Source: Shewanella schlegeliana (GTDB lineage: Bacteria; Pseudomonadota; Gammaproteobacteria; Enterobacterales; Shewanellaceae). From it: 64,000 nucleotides of DNA. Shown here one piece after another: positions 27,117 through 35,791 of this stretch. Below the pieces are notes generated by a model. The model saw only the letters and a program-made list of their open reading frames with translations. It was not told the origin of the DNA and searched no databases. The DNA lies in NCBI RefSeq assembly GCF_016765635.1, contig NZ_JAESVD010000002.1, positions 517,274 to 581,273 on the forward strand, given 5' to 3'. Position 1 is the stretch's first letter, and each line of letters begins with the position of its first letter. Made by a program: the position numbers and the translations under genes.

Positions 27117-28028
27117 ATGCCTGATTTAAACGGTATGATGCTCTTTGCGGCGGTAGTTAGAGCCAAAGGTTTCTCTCAAGCTGCCCGTGAAATAGGCATG
27201 CCAAAATCAACGATTAGCCGCAAGGTTGCCCAGCTAGAAGAACAGCTTGGCGTGCGACTATTGCAGCGAGATACCCGTAATCTGAGCCTGACTCAGGTAG
27301 GCGCGCTATTTTTTCAACACTGCTCCAGTATAAGCGATGAAATCGAGGCTGCCAAAGCCACGGTGGAAAATACCCATAATGACGTTTCAGGCCAGCTGCG
27401 TATCGCTATTCCCGTCTCTTTCAGCCAAGAGTTAATCGCGACACTATGTAGCGGCTTTCTACGCCTCTACCCCAATGTTGAACTGGACGTGCAATTTACC
27501 GATAGCGATGTTGGCCTTGTTGGTGAAGGTTACGATATCGCCATTAAGTACGGTCCCCTGCAATCGTCTGATTTGGTCGCTAGGTTACTGTTTGAGCGCC
27601 AGCCGATTTTAGTCGCCAGCCCTGGTTACTTAAAAATTCACGGAACACCTGCCACACCGCAAGACTTGGCCGATCACAGTGGCATCTTGTTAGGTACCTC
27701 GCGCTCGGCGCCTATTTGGCCCTTAGGGAAAGGCACCAGAAAAACCATGGTTAACTTTCAGCGTAAGGTACGAGTTAATAGTGCCGTGATGGTCAAGCAG
27801 CTCGCTATGGATGATTTTGGTATTGCTATGTTGTCAAACTCAGTCTGTAAGAATGAGCTGGCTAGCGGCTCACTGGTCCCTATCTTACAGGAGTGGCCAA
27901 TGGAAGCCTTTAAGGTATATGGGGTGTACTCAAGCCGCAGGCAGCTTGCCACCAATATCAGCGCCTTCTTGGACTTCTTCCACAAGCGTTTCACTAACCA
28001 AGAGTCGCTACAGTCATTGATGATGTAA
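27117..28028 (+). CDS. LysR-family transcriptional regulator, divergent from the carboxylase
   Basis: A 303-residue regulator. The N-terminal helix-turn-helix (KGFSQAAREIGMPKSTISRK) is followed by VAQLEEQLGVRLLQRDTRNL, and the effector-binding domain starts near residue 90 (GQLRIAIPVSFSQELIATL). It resembles the CrgA/DsdC-like group with broad transport or oxidoreductase targets. The ATG is preceded by GGAGA. Because it is divergent from the acyl-CoA carboxylase with a palindrome between, it probably controls that gene and itself; this is inference from position. Confidence 0.93.
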   Translation: MPDLNGMMLFAAVVRAKGFSQAAREIGMPKSTISRKVAQLEEQLGVRLLQRDTRNLSLTQVGALFFQHCSSISDEIEAAKATVENTHNDVSGQLRIAIPVSFSQELIATLCSGFLRLYPNVELDVQFTDSDVGLVGEGYDIAIKYGPLQSSDLVARLLFERQPILVASPGYLKIHGTPATPQDLADHSGILLGTSRSAPIWPLGKGTRKTMVNFQRKVRVNSAVMVKQLAMDDFGIAMLSNSVCKNELASGSLVPILQEWPMEAFKVYGVYSSRRQLATNISAFLDFFHKRFTNQESLQSLMM

Positions 28029-28418
28029 CCCATTATCAGAGTCTCCATCTAAGCGGACTCTAATAGGTAAGCTTTGACCTCTAAGCTATGACGCCCTTTC
28101 ACCTTTAATTAGACACGCATCTCTGCCACAGCCGCTATCGACTCGATTACAGCCATAATACCAATTCAGTATTATGGCTGGCCTAGATATAGCTTAGCCA
28201 AGCTACAGCCACATAATTCAAGCATCTAGAGATGTCGCCCCTGTAAGTCAGCAGAGTCCCGCTCGCATATCTTTTAATGATATTTATTGTGGTGCATACT
28301 GGGGCGCGCATACCTTGAGCAGCAAGATAAAATAGCAGCCTAATCGCACTAACGACTCAAGAGTAAAGCCACAAACGGACAAGCTTGCGCTGTAACAATA
28401 ATAAGAAAGGAACTGGCA
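28029..28418. other. 390-bp spacer with one clear hairpin
   Basis: No gene is visible here. The only structure that stands out is the 11-bp inverted repeat CAGCCATAATA (28150-28160) / TATTATGGCTG (28170-28180) with a 9-nt loop. It is not followed by a T tract, so it is not a typical terminator; it may be an operator, a processed RNA element or a decayed repeat. AAGAAAGGAAC before 28419 is the ribosome binding site of the next gene. Confidence 0.6.
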
Positions 28419-29579
28419 ATGAATAAACACCGCTCAGCACGACTTCTTGGCGCCTTAGCTGCGCTCACCCTGCCCTTGAGTGCCTTCGCAACACTCGACG
28501 TAGAGGAAGCTCGCTTAGCAACGGCAACTCAAGCCATGCCGCAAGTGGTCTCGCGCTATCAAGCCTTTGTAAGTAGCTTAGGCGAAAAATATAACCAGCA
28601 CTCAGACGAGTTAAAGGTCACCCAGATGGTGGCTCATCAAGGGCTTAGATTATGGCAACAGGCGGTGAGAGATGTGCAGTCGGGTCATTTGGATGATCGC
28701 TCTCTGTATTGGAACCGCTTGGCGATGCGAGCATTGCTCAAGATCCAGAAACCAGACTTCAATATCGCTTCTTGGCAGCAAGATATCTTGATTAAAGCCG
28801 TTGAGAAGTCATCACGAGGTTTTAGCGACCTCGACTTTAAAAATGACGCTCAGATAAAAATCCTACTCACTGGTTTCGACCCTTTCTTTCTCGACCGCAA
28901 TATCGATCAGAGTAATCCATCGGGGCTGGCAGCACTGGCGCTTGATGGCTACCGTTTTAAGGTCGATGGTAAACAAGCACAGATTGAAACCGTAATGATC
29001 CCGGTGCGCTTTGCTGATTTTGATGAGGGCATGATTGAATCTCTACTCACACCAATCTATCGTGACAATGGCGTAGACATGATCTTTACCGTCAGTATGG
29101 GCCGTGATGATTTTGACATCGAACGCTTTCCAAGCCGTAACCGCAGCGCCGCCGCTCCCGATAACCTCAATGTACTAACGGGCGCAAGCAAACAGACACC
29201 GATTGCGCCTAAATTCAATGGCGGCAATTTAAATGGCCCTGAATTTGTTGAGTTCTCGCTACCAATAACGGCAATGCAAACGGTAACGGGTCCGTGGAAA
29301 GTTAATGATAACCACACAGTTTCGACGCTAGAGCGCGGTGAGTTTCAAGCCAGCTCGCTGGCACAACTACAGAGCGCTACATCGGTAGAGGGCTCCGGCG
29401 GCGGTTACCTGTCGAACGAGATCTCCTATCGCGCCATCTTGCTACAGCAGCAATTTAATAGCAGCATTCCTGTAGGGCATATCCACACTCCGCGTATCGC
29501 CGCCTATGATGCCAAAACAGAGAGTAAAATCGTTACTCAAGTGCGAGACATGGTGGTCGCGGCCGCAGGCACACTTTAA
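28419..29579 (+). CDS. Secreted relative of pyroglutamyl peptidase I (C15) with Ser at the nucleophile position
   Basis: A 386-residue exported protein: signal peptide MNKHRSARLLGALAALTLPL to SAFA, a helical region of about 110 residues not found in the core enzyme, then a C15-like domain from about residue 145. Recognisable pieces are LLTGFDPFF and NPSGLAALAL, the Glu motif VSMGRDDFDIERF, and the His motif GHIHTP. The nucleophile region reads GGGYLSNEISYR, where the family has a Cys (YxCN). The residue is Ser332. The protein may be inactive, or act on a different substrate, or use Ser. Family membership is read from motifs by eye and is fairly safe; activity is unknown. It appears monocistronic. 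Confidence 0.75.
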   Translation: MNKHRSARLLGALAALTLPLSAFATLDVEEARLATATQAMPQVVSRYQAFVSSLGEKYNQHSDELKVTQMVAHQGLRLWQQAVRDVQSGHLDDRSLYWNRLAMRALLKIQKPDFNIASWQQDILIKAVEKSSRGFSDLDFKNDAQIKILLTGFDPFFLDRNIDQSNPSGLAALALDGYRFKVDGKQAQIETVMIPVRFADFDEGMIESLLTPIYRDNGVDMIFTVSMGRDDFDIERFPSRNRSAAAPDNLNVLTGASKQTPIAPKFNGGNLNGPEFVEFSLPITAMQTVTGPWKVNDNHTVSTLERGEFQASSLAQLQSATSVEGSGGGYLSNEISYRAILLQQQFNSSIPVGHIHTPRIAAYDAKTESKIVTQVRDMVVAAAGTL

Positions 29580-29595
29580 TCGTGACAAGGCTGAT

Positions 29596-29633
29596 CTCAC
29601 CCGCTTAGCGTCATTGTTATCTAAGCGAGTGAG
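29596..29633 (+). terminator. Hairpin after the C15-like gene, possible terminator
   Basis: CTCAC-C-CGCTTAG / CTAAGCG-A-GTGAG forms a 12-bp stem with one mismatch and a 12-nt loop, 17 bp after the stop. No T tract follows, so termination is uncertain. Confidence 0.4.
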
Positions 29634-29809
29634 TAGCATTAACGGGCACTAGAACTCGAGTTATAACACTCACACTACAAGATGTCAGATGTTGTGCTGA
29701 ATAAGCGTAACACTGGCCTGTATCGGCGCTCTCGGTTAAAATGGCAGCGCTCAATACTGTTGAGCCCGATGATTTCAATCCCCGTAGTGCGAGTGAGTAG
29801 TGAGAGTCA

Positions 29810-30394
29810 ATGTTCAAATCGCTTAATCCTTTCAGAGCCTTACAAAATGCACCGTCACCACAATCGATGCTAAAGGCTCACCCAGTTGTCACCTTCCAAG
29901 ACCCATTGCATCAGCAAATGGCGCTGCAGGTCGAACATTGCTACCAAATTGCAGAATCGAAACTCGGCAGATGCTTTCCGAGGCCGGAGATAGGCTTTAT
30001 GCTGCGGGGCAAAAGCGCAGGCACAGCACATCTGCAATTAAATAAACTGCGCTTTAATCCCAAACTGCTAAATGATAACCAGCAAGCCTTCTTAGACGAT
30101 GTTATCCCCCATGAGATCTGTCATCTACTGGCCTTTCAACTCTATGGCCGAGTAAAACCCCATGGCCGAGAGTGGCAATCGTTAATGCAATCTCTGTATG
30201 GGCGAGTGCCACGTACGACTCATAGTTTCGACACCCGCGCTGTCGAGGGAAAGACCTTCGAATATCGCTGTCAATGTGGGCCGATTAAGCTCAGCATCCG
30301 CCGTCATAACAAGGTGATACGAGGTGAAACCCAATACCGTTGTCGCAGATGTGGGCAACAACTCCGCGCTGAGCCTCGCATCCCACCTAGGTAG
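29810..30394 (+). CDS. sprT: SprT-family zinc metalloprotease-like protein
   Basis: A 194-residue cytoplasmic protein of the SprT family. The zinc motif is HEICH (in VIPHEICHLLAFQLYG), with a further ligand probably in KPHGREW. The C-terminal zinc ribbon is CQCG...CRRCGQ. The E. coli protein is about 165 residues; ATG 29810 gives a longer N-terminus, and ATG 29868 (MLKAHPVVTF) would be closer to the family length. SprT-like proteins resemble the Spartan protease domain; the bacterial role is not settled. The order sprT-endA-rsmE-gshB is the same as in E. coli, which supports the call. Confidence 0.92.
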   Translation: MFKSLNPFRALQNAPSPQSMLKAHPVVTFQDPLHQQMALQVEHCYQIAESKLGRCFPRPEIGFMLRGKSAGTAHLQLNKLRFNPKLLNDNQQAFLDDVIPHEICHLLAFQLYGRVKPHGREWQSLMQSLYGRVPRTTHSFDTRAVEGKTFEYRCQCGPIKLSIRRHNKVIRGETQYRCRRCGQQLRAEPRIPPR

Positions 30395-30546
30395 TGCCAC
30401 GGCTGTTGAAGTGCTTTTCTACTCTACAGCTTGTCATCGCTAGCATTGCGGTAAATCTTGCATTGCGACAAAACAGCGGCTCACTTACAATCGCGCCCAA
30501 ATAAAAAAATCTTTCGTTACTTCGATATTTTTTAGGGATTTTCTAG

Positions 30547-31290
30547 ATGTCATTTATAAAAGTGCTCACTGTAGCGCTCGGCCTTTTGTGGCTATTACCC
30601 CAAATAACTTATGCTTCAACAGGCCATGCAAAAAGCTTTAACCAAGCGAAAAAAAATGTCCGTAAGATCTATCTCAGCCACCTTCCTCAAACCAGCTTTT
30701 ACTGTGGCTGTGATATCACAGTTAAAGGTAAAAAGTGGATCCCAGAACTTGATACCTGCGGCTATGAAATACGTAAGCAAAAAGTACGCGCATCGCGGAT
30801 AGAGTGGGAACATGTGGTACCAGCATGGGAGTTTGGCCACCAGCTATTATGTTGGCAAGAAGGTGGACGCAAAAATTGTGGCCGTAAAGACCGCACATTT
30901 AAGAAAATGGAATCTGATCTTCACAACTTAGTGCCTGCAATTGGTGAGGTTAATGGCGATCGCAGCAACTATCGCTTTAGCCAGTGGAACGCCAAACCCA
31001 CGCAATACGGTCAATGCCAAGTGAGCGTCGACTTTAAGGGTCGCAAGGTTCAGCCTCCAGCCCATACCCGTGGCCAAATTGCTCGCACCTATTTTTATAT
31101 GCAGAAGACCTATGGATTGAAAATAGCCAAGGGCCAATTAAAGTTATTTAAGGCATGGGATAAAATGTACCCAGTTGATACTATTGAGTGTCGACGCGAT
31201 CGAGAGATTGCCAAAGTTCAAGGCAACCATAATGAGTTTGTACTTGCTCAGTGTGAGCGCTTGAATGACTCGAAAACATACGCAGAATAA
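30547..31290 (+). CDS. endA: Endonuclease I, secreted DNase
   Basis: A 247-residue protein with a Sec signal peptide ([20 protein letters not shown] to TYA) and the EndA fold. The catalytic region is [16 protein letters not shown], followed by [18 protein letters not shown]. Cys pairs ([22 protein letters not shown]) should form stabilising disulphides. EndA degrades double-stranded DNA in the periplasm or outside the cell. ATG 30547 lies 3 bp after a TTTTCTAG tract, so the ribosome binding site (AGGGA at 30533-30537) is at acceptable spacing. It is followed by rsmE after 13 bp. Confidence 0.95.
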   Translation: MSFIKVLTVALGLLWLLPQITYASTGHAKSFNQAKKNVRKIYLSHLPQTSFYCGCDITVKGKKWIPELDTCGYEIRKQKVRASRIEWEHVVPAWEFGHQLLCWQEGGRKNCGRKDRTFKKMESDLHNLVPAIGEVNGDRSNYRFSQWNAKPTQYGQCQVSVDFKGRKVQPPAHTRGQIARTYFYMQKTYGLKIAKGQLKLFKAWDKMYPVDTIECRRDREIAKVQGNHNEFVLAQCERLNDSKTYAE

Positions 31291-31303
31291 GGCTTGTAAC
31301 ATC

Positions 31304-32035
31304 ATGAGAGTGCCAAGAATTTATCAAGAATCATCACTAACTATCGGCCAATCCGTTGCTTTAGATGATGAAGCTGCAGGCCATGTTGGACGTGTCCTTA
31401 GAATGTCTGTCGGCGAACAGGTGAGCCTGTTCAATGGCGATGGTAATGATTACTTAGCCGAGATAGTGAGCGCCAGCAAGAAGAATGTCGAAGTTAAAGT
31501 GCTGACTTGCGAGGCCAATAATAGCGAGTCACCGCTGAACTTACACCTAGGTCAGGTGATCTCTCGCGGCGATAGAATGGATTTTACCATTCAAAAATCG
31601 GTCGAACTTGGGGTCAATACCATTACACCGCTGTTTTCTGAGCGCTGCGGCGTTAAGCTAAGCGGTGAGCGTTTAGAGAAGAAGATTCAGCAATGGCAGA
31701 AGATTGTTATCAGCGCCTGCGAACAATCTGGCCGTAGCGTGGTACCCGTTGTCCGCCCAGCGATGCAGCTCGCCGATTGGTGCGCCGAAGCATCTGATGC
31801 AGTTAAACTCAACCTGCACCCAAGAGCTTCTCATGGCGTCAATGGCCTAACCCTGCCTAATAACAGAGTAAGATTAGTGATCGGCCCAGAAGGCGGATTA
31901 TCTGCACCTGAAATCGCCATGACAGAAGAACACCAATTTACCGACGTGCTACTTGGACCACGAGTGCTGCGCACAGAAACTGCCGCACTCACGACCATCA
32001 GCGCACTGCAACTCAAGTTTGGCGACATTGGTTAA
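31304..32035 (+). CDS. rsmE: 16S rRNA (uracil1498-N3)-methyltransferase RsmE
   Basis: A 243-residue SPOUT-family methyltransferase, the same length as the E. coli enzyme. The start MRVPRIYQ at ATG 31304 is the family's usual N-terminus, so this start is chosen over in-frame upstream codons. The SAM-binding knot shows as [13 protein letters not shown] and [13 protein letters not shown]. It methylates U1498 of 16S rRNA in the 30S subunit. It follows endA within 13 bp and precedes gshB by 120 bp, as in E. coli. Confidence 0.96.
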   Translation: MRVPRIYQESSLTIGQSVALDDEAAGHVGRVLRMSVGEQVSLFNGDGNDYLAEIVSASKKNVEVKVLTCEANNSESPLNLHLGQVISRGDRMDFTIQKSVELGVNTITPLFSERCGVKLSGERLEKKIQQWQKIVISACEQSGRSVVPVVRPAMQLADWCAEASDAVKLNLHPRASHGVNGLTLPNNRVRLVIGPEGGLSAPEIAMTEEHQFTDVLLGPRVLRTETAALTTISALQLKFGDIG

Positions 32036-32155
32036 ATGTGGATAAACATTTAAGAATAAGGCCGAGTTAAGGTTTATCTCTTATAAACTAGAAATCGGCC
32101 CTACTCGCCCCCATGTTTACCCTAGAAACGAATATTAAGACAAGGAAAACGCTCC

Positions 32156-33109
32156 ATGATTAAACTCGGCATCGTGATGGACCCCATCAGCGGCATCAAC
32201 ATCAAGAAAGATTCTAGCTTTGCTATGTTAATGGCTGCTCAGTCCCGTGGTTACCAGCTTTTCTACATGGAGATGAGCGATCTAGCCTTGGTCAACGGCC
32301 AAGCGATGGCGACCATGCGCGCCCTAACGGTAAAGAACGACCCACAGCAGTGGTATCAACTTGAAGAAGCTATCGATACTCCTCTTGCCGACTTGGACGT
32401 GATCTTAATGCGCAAGGATCCGCCGTTCGATACTGAGTTTATCTACGCGACCTATATGCTTGAGCGTGCAGAAGAGCAAGGCGTGCTTATCGTCAACAAA
32501 CCTCAGAGCCTGCGCGATGCTAACGAAAAGCTGTTCACCGCTTGGTTCGCTGAATTTACCCCTGAAACCATCGTCACCCGCGATGAGCAACGCATTCGAG
32601 CCTTTCATCAAGCTAAGGGCGATATCATTCTTAAGCCACTCGATGGTATGGGCGGCACACTGATTTTCAGAATGAAGGCTGGCGATCCCAATACAGGCGT
32701 GATTATCGAAACCTTAACCGAGTACGGACAACGCTATGCGATGGCACAAGCCTTTATTCCCGATATCACCGCCGGTGACAAGCGCATCTTAGTGGTCGAC
32801 GGTGAACCTGTGCCCTACTCTTTGGCGCGTATTCCACAAAAGGGCGAAACCCGTGGTAACCTCGCCGCCGGAGGGAGAGGTGTGGCACAGCCGTTATCTG
32901 AGTCAGATTGGCACATCGCTCGCACTATTGGCCCAGAGCTTAAAAAGCGCGGACTTATCTTTGTCGGCCTAGATGTGATTGGTGACAAACTTACTGAGAT
33001 TAACGTTACCAGCCCAACCTGTATCAAAGAGATTGAAGCAGCCTTCGACGTGGATATCACGGGCATGCTCATGGATGCCATCGAAAAGCGTATCAACAAG
33101 TCAGCTTAG
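32156..33109 (+). CDS. gshB: Glutathione synthetase
   Basis: A 317-residue ATP-grasp enzyme that joins gamma-glutamylcysteine and glycine to make glutathione. The N-terminus MIKLGIVMDPISGINIKKDS is typical of GshB. Further motifs are LMRKDPPFDTEFIYAT, ILKPLDGMGGTLIFR (ATP loop) and GLDVIGDKLTEINVTSP (metal-binding Glu/Asn). AAGACAAGGAAAA precedes the ATG. The alkaline phosphatase gene starts 14 bp after the stop, so the two are probably cotranscribed. Confidence 0.97.
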   Translation: MIKLGIVMDPISGINIKKDSSFAMLMAAQSRGYQLFYMEMSDLALVNGQAMATMRALTVKNDPQQWYQLEEAIDTPLADLDVILMRKDPPFDTEFIYATYMLERAEEQGVLIVNKPQSLRDANEKLFTAWFAEFTPETIVTRDEQRIRAFHQAKGDIILKPLDGMGGTLIFRMKAGDPNTGVIIETLTEYGQRYAMAQAFIPDITAGDKRILVVDGEPVPYSLARIPQKGETRGNLAAGGRGVAQPLSESDWHIARTIGPELKKRGLIFVGLDVIGDKLTEINVTSPTCIKEIEAAFDVDITGMLMDAIEKRINKSA

Positions 33110-33123
33110 CCAAAGGATCCGGC

Positions 33124-34428
33124 ATGAACTTAAAGAGAACATTAACTTGGGCACTTTGTGCCCTTGTGTTGTTACCCCAAACGGTATTGGCCAATGTCGA
33201 TATTCATGACGCGCCCTCGCGCCCTAAGAATATAATTATCATGATCGGTGACGGTATGGGCCCAGCTTACACCAGTGCTTATCGTTACTACCAAGATAAC
33301 CCCGATACCGAAGAGATTGAACAAACGGTATTTGACCGTCTGCTAGTCGGCATGGCATCAACTTATCCAGCTAGGCAGAGTGGCTATGTGACCGACTCAG
33401 CTGCATCAGCAACGGCGCTAGCAACGGGTGTCAAAAGTTATAACGGTGCCATCTCGGTCGATGTGGACAAGCGTCCACTGCCCACCATCATGCAGATAGC
33501 TCAAGAGCGTGGCATGGCGACAGGCGTAGCAGTCACCGCTCAAGTCAATCATGCCACTCCAGCCGCTTTCTTGGCTCATAACGAAAGCCGTCGCAACTAC
33601 GATGAGATAGCTCAGAGCTATTTAAGCTCTGGTGCCGACGTGATCCTTGGCGGTGGGCAGAAGTACTTTCCAGAGGGTCTGCTTAAGCAGTTTACAGCCA
33701 AAGGCTACCAGCATATTAATCAGCTAGAGCAGCTTGATAGCTTGACTCAAGGTAAAGCCTTAGGTCTGTTCGCCGAGGTGCAATTGCCTTGGGTTATCGA
33801 TCTACAAGACTCGACTCAATTAAGCCTGTTAACTCAAAAAGCCCTAGAGCTCCTGTCACAAAATCCAAATGGTTTTGTGTTATTGGTTGAGGGCAGCCTT
33901 ATCGATTGGGCTGGTCACAATAACGATGTCGCCACAGCCATGGCAGAGATGCACGGCTTTGCCAATGCCATCGAAGTGGTAGAGCAATACGTGCGCGCCA
34001 ACCCTGACACCTTAATGGTGGTGACCGCGGACCATAATACTGGCGGCTTATCTATTGGAGCCAATGGTGAATACGCTTGGGATACGGCCCTGCTCAAGGG
34101 GATCCAAGCAAGCCCAGCGAGTATCGCCGAGCAAGCTATCGCTGTTGATGATTGGCAGCCACTTCTTATTCAACAACTAGGTTTCGAGCCAAAAGCTGAT
34201 GAATTGCAGCGTCTTAGCAATGCACGCATGCAGGGGAAAACAGCTTTGGAAACAGGACTGAAACAACTTATCGATAACCGCAGCTTTACTGGCTGGACCA
34301 CCAGTGGCCACACAGGTGGTGATGTACAAGTTTTTGCCGCAGGTCCAGCGGCGGATCTGTTTAAAGGTAACCAAGACAATACCGATATCGCAGAGAAGAT
34401 GATAAGCCTACTACCTAGGGCGAATTAG
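33124..34428 (+). CDS. Secreted alkaline phosphatase (PhoA family)
   Basis: A 434-residue exported phosphomonoesterase. The signal peptide is MNLKRTLTWALCALVLLPQT to VLA. Metal and catalytic motifs are IIIMIGDGMG (zinc/magnesium Asp), TDSAASATAL (Ser nucleophile), VEGSLIDWAGHNND, VVTADHNTGGL and TSGHTGGDVQVFA. The length is close to the usual 450-470 for the family. It lies 14 bp after gshB with AAAGGAT upstream, so translation is efficient and transcription may be shared. No Pho-box-like repeats are evident, in line with expression from the gshB promoter. It is not E. coli phoA by context, so no symbol is given. Confidence 0.93.
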   Translation: MNLKRTLTWALCALVLLPQTVLANVDIHDAPSRPKNIIIMIGDGMGPAYTSAYRYYQDNPDTEEIEQTVFDRLLVGMASTYPARQSGYVTDSAASATALATGVKSYNGAISVDVDKRPLPTIMQIAQERGMATGVAVTAQVNHATPAAFLAHNESRRNYDEIAQSYLSSGADVILGGGQKYFPEGLLKQFTAKGYQHINQLEQLDSLTQGKALGLFAEVQLPWVIDLQDSTQLSLLTQKALELLSQNPNGFVLLVEGSLIDWAGHNNDVATAMAEMHGFANAIEVVEQYVRANPDTLMVVTADHNTGGLSIGANGEYAWDTALLKGIQASPASIAEQAIAVDDWQPLLIQQLGFEPKADELQRLSNARMQGKTALETGLKQLIDNRSFTGWTTSGHTGGDVQVFAAGPAADLFKGNQDNTDIAEKMISLLPRAN

Positions 34429-34444
34429 TCTAACGCCCCGACAT

Positions 34445-34480
34445 AAAGGCCGCCATGAAAAGTTCAGCGCGGCCTTTTTT
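34445..34480 (+). terminator. Terminator of the gshB-phosphatase unit
   Basis: The stem AAAGGCCGC (34445-34453) / GCGGCCTTT (34469-34477) has a 15-nt loop and a T6 run. Confidence 0.9.
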
Positions 34481-34602
34481 ATGCCGACTTGGCGTACATA
34501 ACGAGCATCAAACATAGTCGTCATAGATAACTAGCATCAAACTCGCATTCCCAAGCGGTTACGGTATAATTGCAGTCAATTAAAAGCCGACCTTGAATAC
34601 AC

Positions 34603-35628
34603 ATGCTAACCAACGCTTCGCAAGTCCTCCTTAGAAACTCTGATTTAGTCAAAGACCAATCGGTATTGGTACTCAATTATGAAAGTGATCACCTGCCAAA
34701 AGCGTTGTTAGATACCGCCAGCAATGTCTGTGGATTAGCATTAGACTATCATCACCATTTGATGATGCAGCCCTATGCCTGTGCTGATTTAACTCTGTAC
34801 TTTGGTCATCAGCTGCCAACTGACGAGTGTTTTGATAGTGTCATCGTCTACTTTCCAAAAGCAAAAGCGCTAGCACCTTATCTGTTTAATCTCGCTGCTA
34901 AGCACCTTAAACCTCAAGGTCAACTTATCGTTGTAGGAGAAAATAAGGGCGGAATTAAATCCCTACCTAAGCAGCTCCCTGGCTATTTTGATAAAGCATT
35001 TAAAGTCGATAATGCTCGTCACTGCATCGTATTTACTAGCGAGCTCAACGCTCCGGCTCCGATATTAAAACTAACTGACTGGATAAATCGCTATCAGCTC
35101 GATACCCCTCAGGGACAGGTGACTATCTGTAATTTAGTGGGTGTGTTTAGTGAGAAAAAGCTCGATGAAGGCACAGAGCTATTGCTGGCAAACCTACCCA
35201 AGATGCGTGGCAATGTACTCGACTTTGGCTGTGGGGCTGGCGTAATCACAGCCGCTCTACTTAAGGCTCAGCCGGAACTAAAGTTTGATTGTGTCGATAT
35301 CAATGCCATGGCACTAGCCTCTTGCGAGTTAACTTTAGAAGCAAACGGGTTTAAGGCCAATATTTTTGCATCAGATGGTCTAGCACAAACCTCTCAACGC
35401 TATGACGGTATTATCTCTAACCCACCGTTTCATGATGGCCTTGCTAGCACTACTAACATTGCCACCAATTTCGTCAAAGATAGCGCCGCGAATCTTAAAT
35501 CGGGCGGTATATTCCATATAGTGGCTAATCGTCACCTGCCCTATTCCGACACCATTGCCGACAACTTCGGTTCGGTGACTGTCGCTGCAGAAAACAATAA
35601 GTACAAGATTTATTCCAACGTAAAATAA
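34603..35628 (+). CDS. rsmC: 16S rRNA (guanine1207-N2)-methyltransferase RsmC
   Basis: A 341-residue tandem-domain enzyme. The N-terminal domain is a degenerate methyltransferase fold that aids rRNA binding. The C-terminal domain is catalytic, with the SAM loop [15 protein letters not shown], acidic VDINAMAL, and the NPPF motif ([10 protein letters not shown]). It modifies G1207 of 16S rRNA. The length matches the family (about 343). It is monocistronic, between two hairpins. Confidence 0.96.
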   Translation: MLTNASQVLLRNSDLVKDQSVLVLNYESDHLPKALLDTASNVCGLALDYHHHLMMQPYACADLTLYFGHQLPTDECFDSVIVYFPKAKALAPYLFNLAAKHLKPQGQLIVVGENKGGIKSLPKQLPGYFDKAFKVDNARHCIVFTSELNAPAPILKLTDWINRYQLDTPQGQVTICNLVGVFSEKKLDEGTELLLANLPKMRGNVLDFGCGAGVITAALLKAQPELKFDCVDINAMALASCELTLEANGFKANIFASDGLAQTSQRYDGIISNPPFHDGLASTTNIATNFVKDSAANLKSGGIFHIVANRHLPYSDTIADNFGSVTVAAENNKYKIYSNVK

Positions 35629-35642
35629 TTCCCGTAAAAATT

Positions 35643-35678
35643 AGCTCTATGGCATGATCTCAATCATGCCATAGAGCT
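35643..35678. other. Perfect 16-bp hairpin with a 4-nt loop after rsmC
   Basis: AGCTCTATGGCATGAT / ATCATGCCATAGAGCT with loop CTCA starts 15 bp after the rsmC stop. No T run follows on the forward strand, but A5 lies just upstream, so on the reverse strand it would look like a terminator. The forward role may be transcript protection, or Rho-independent termination without a good U tract. Confidence 0.6.
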
Positions 35679-35791
35679 CTTACCTCACGCCCTAGATTCA
35701 CACATTTTATCACTGACACTTTTTAACCAGGCTTTTATATGGTTATACTCGATGAGCAAATAAAAATAATAAAAAAACGATGGGGTTTATT

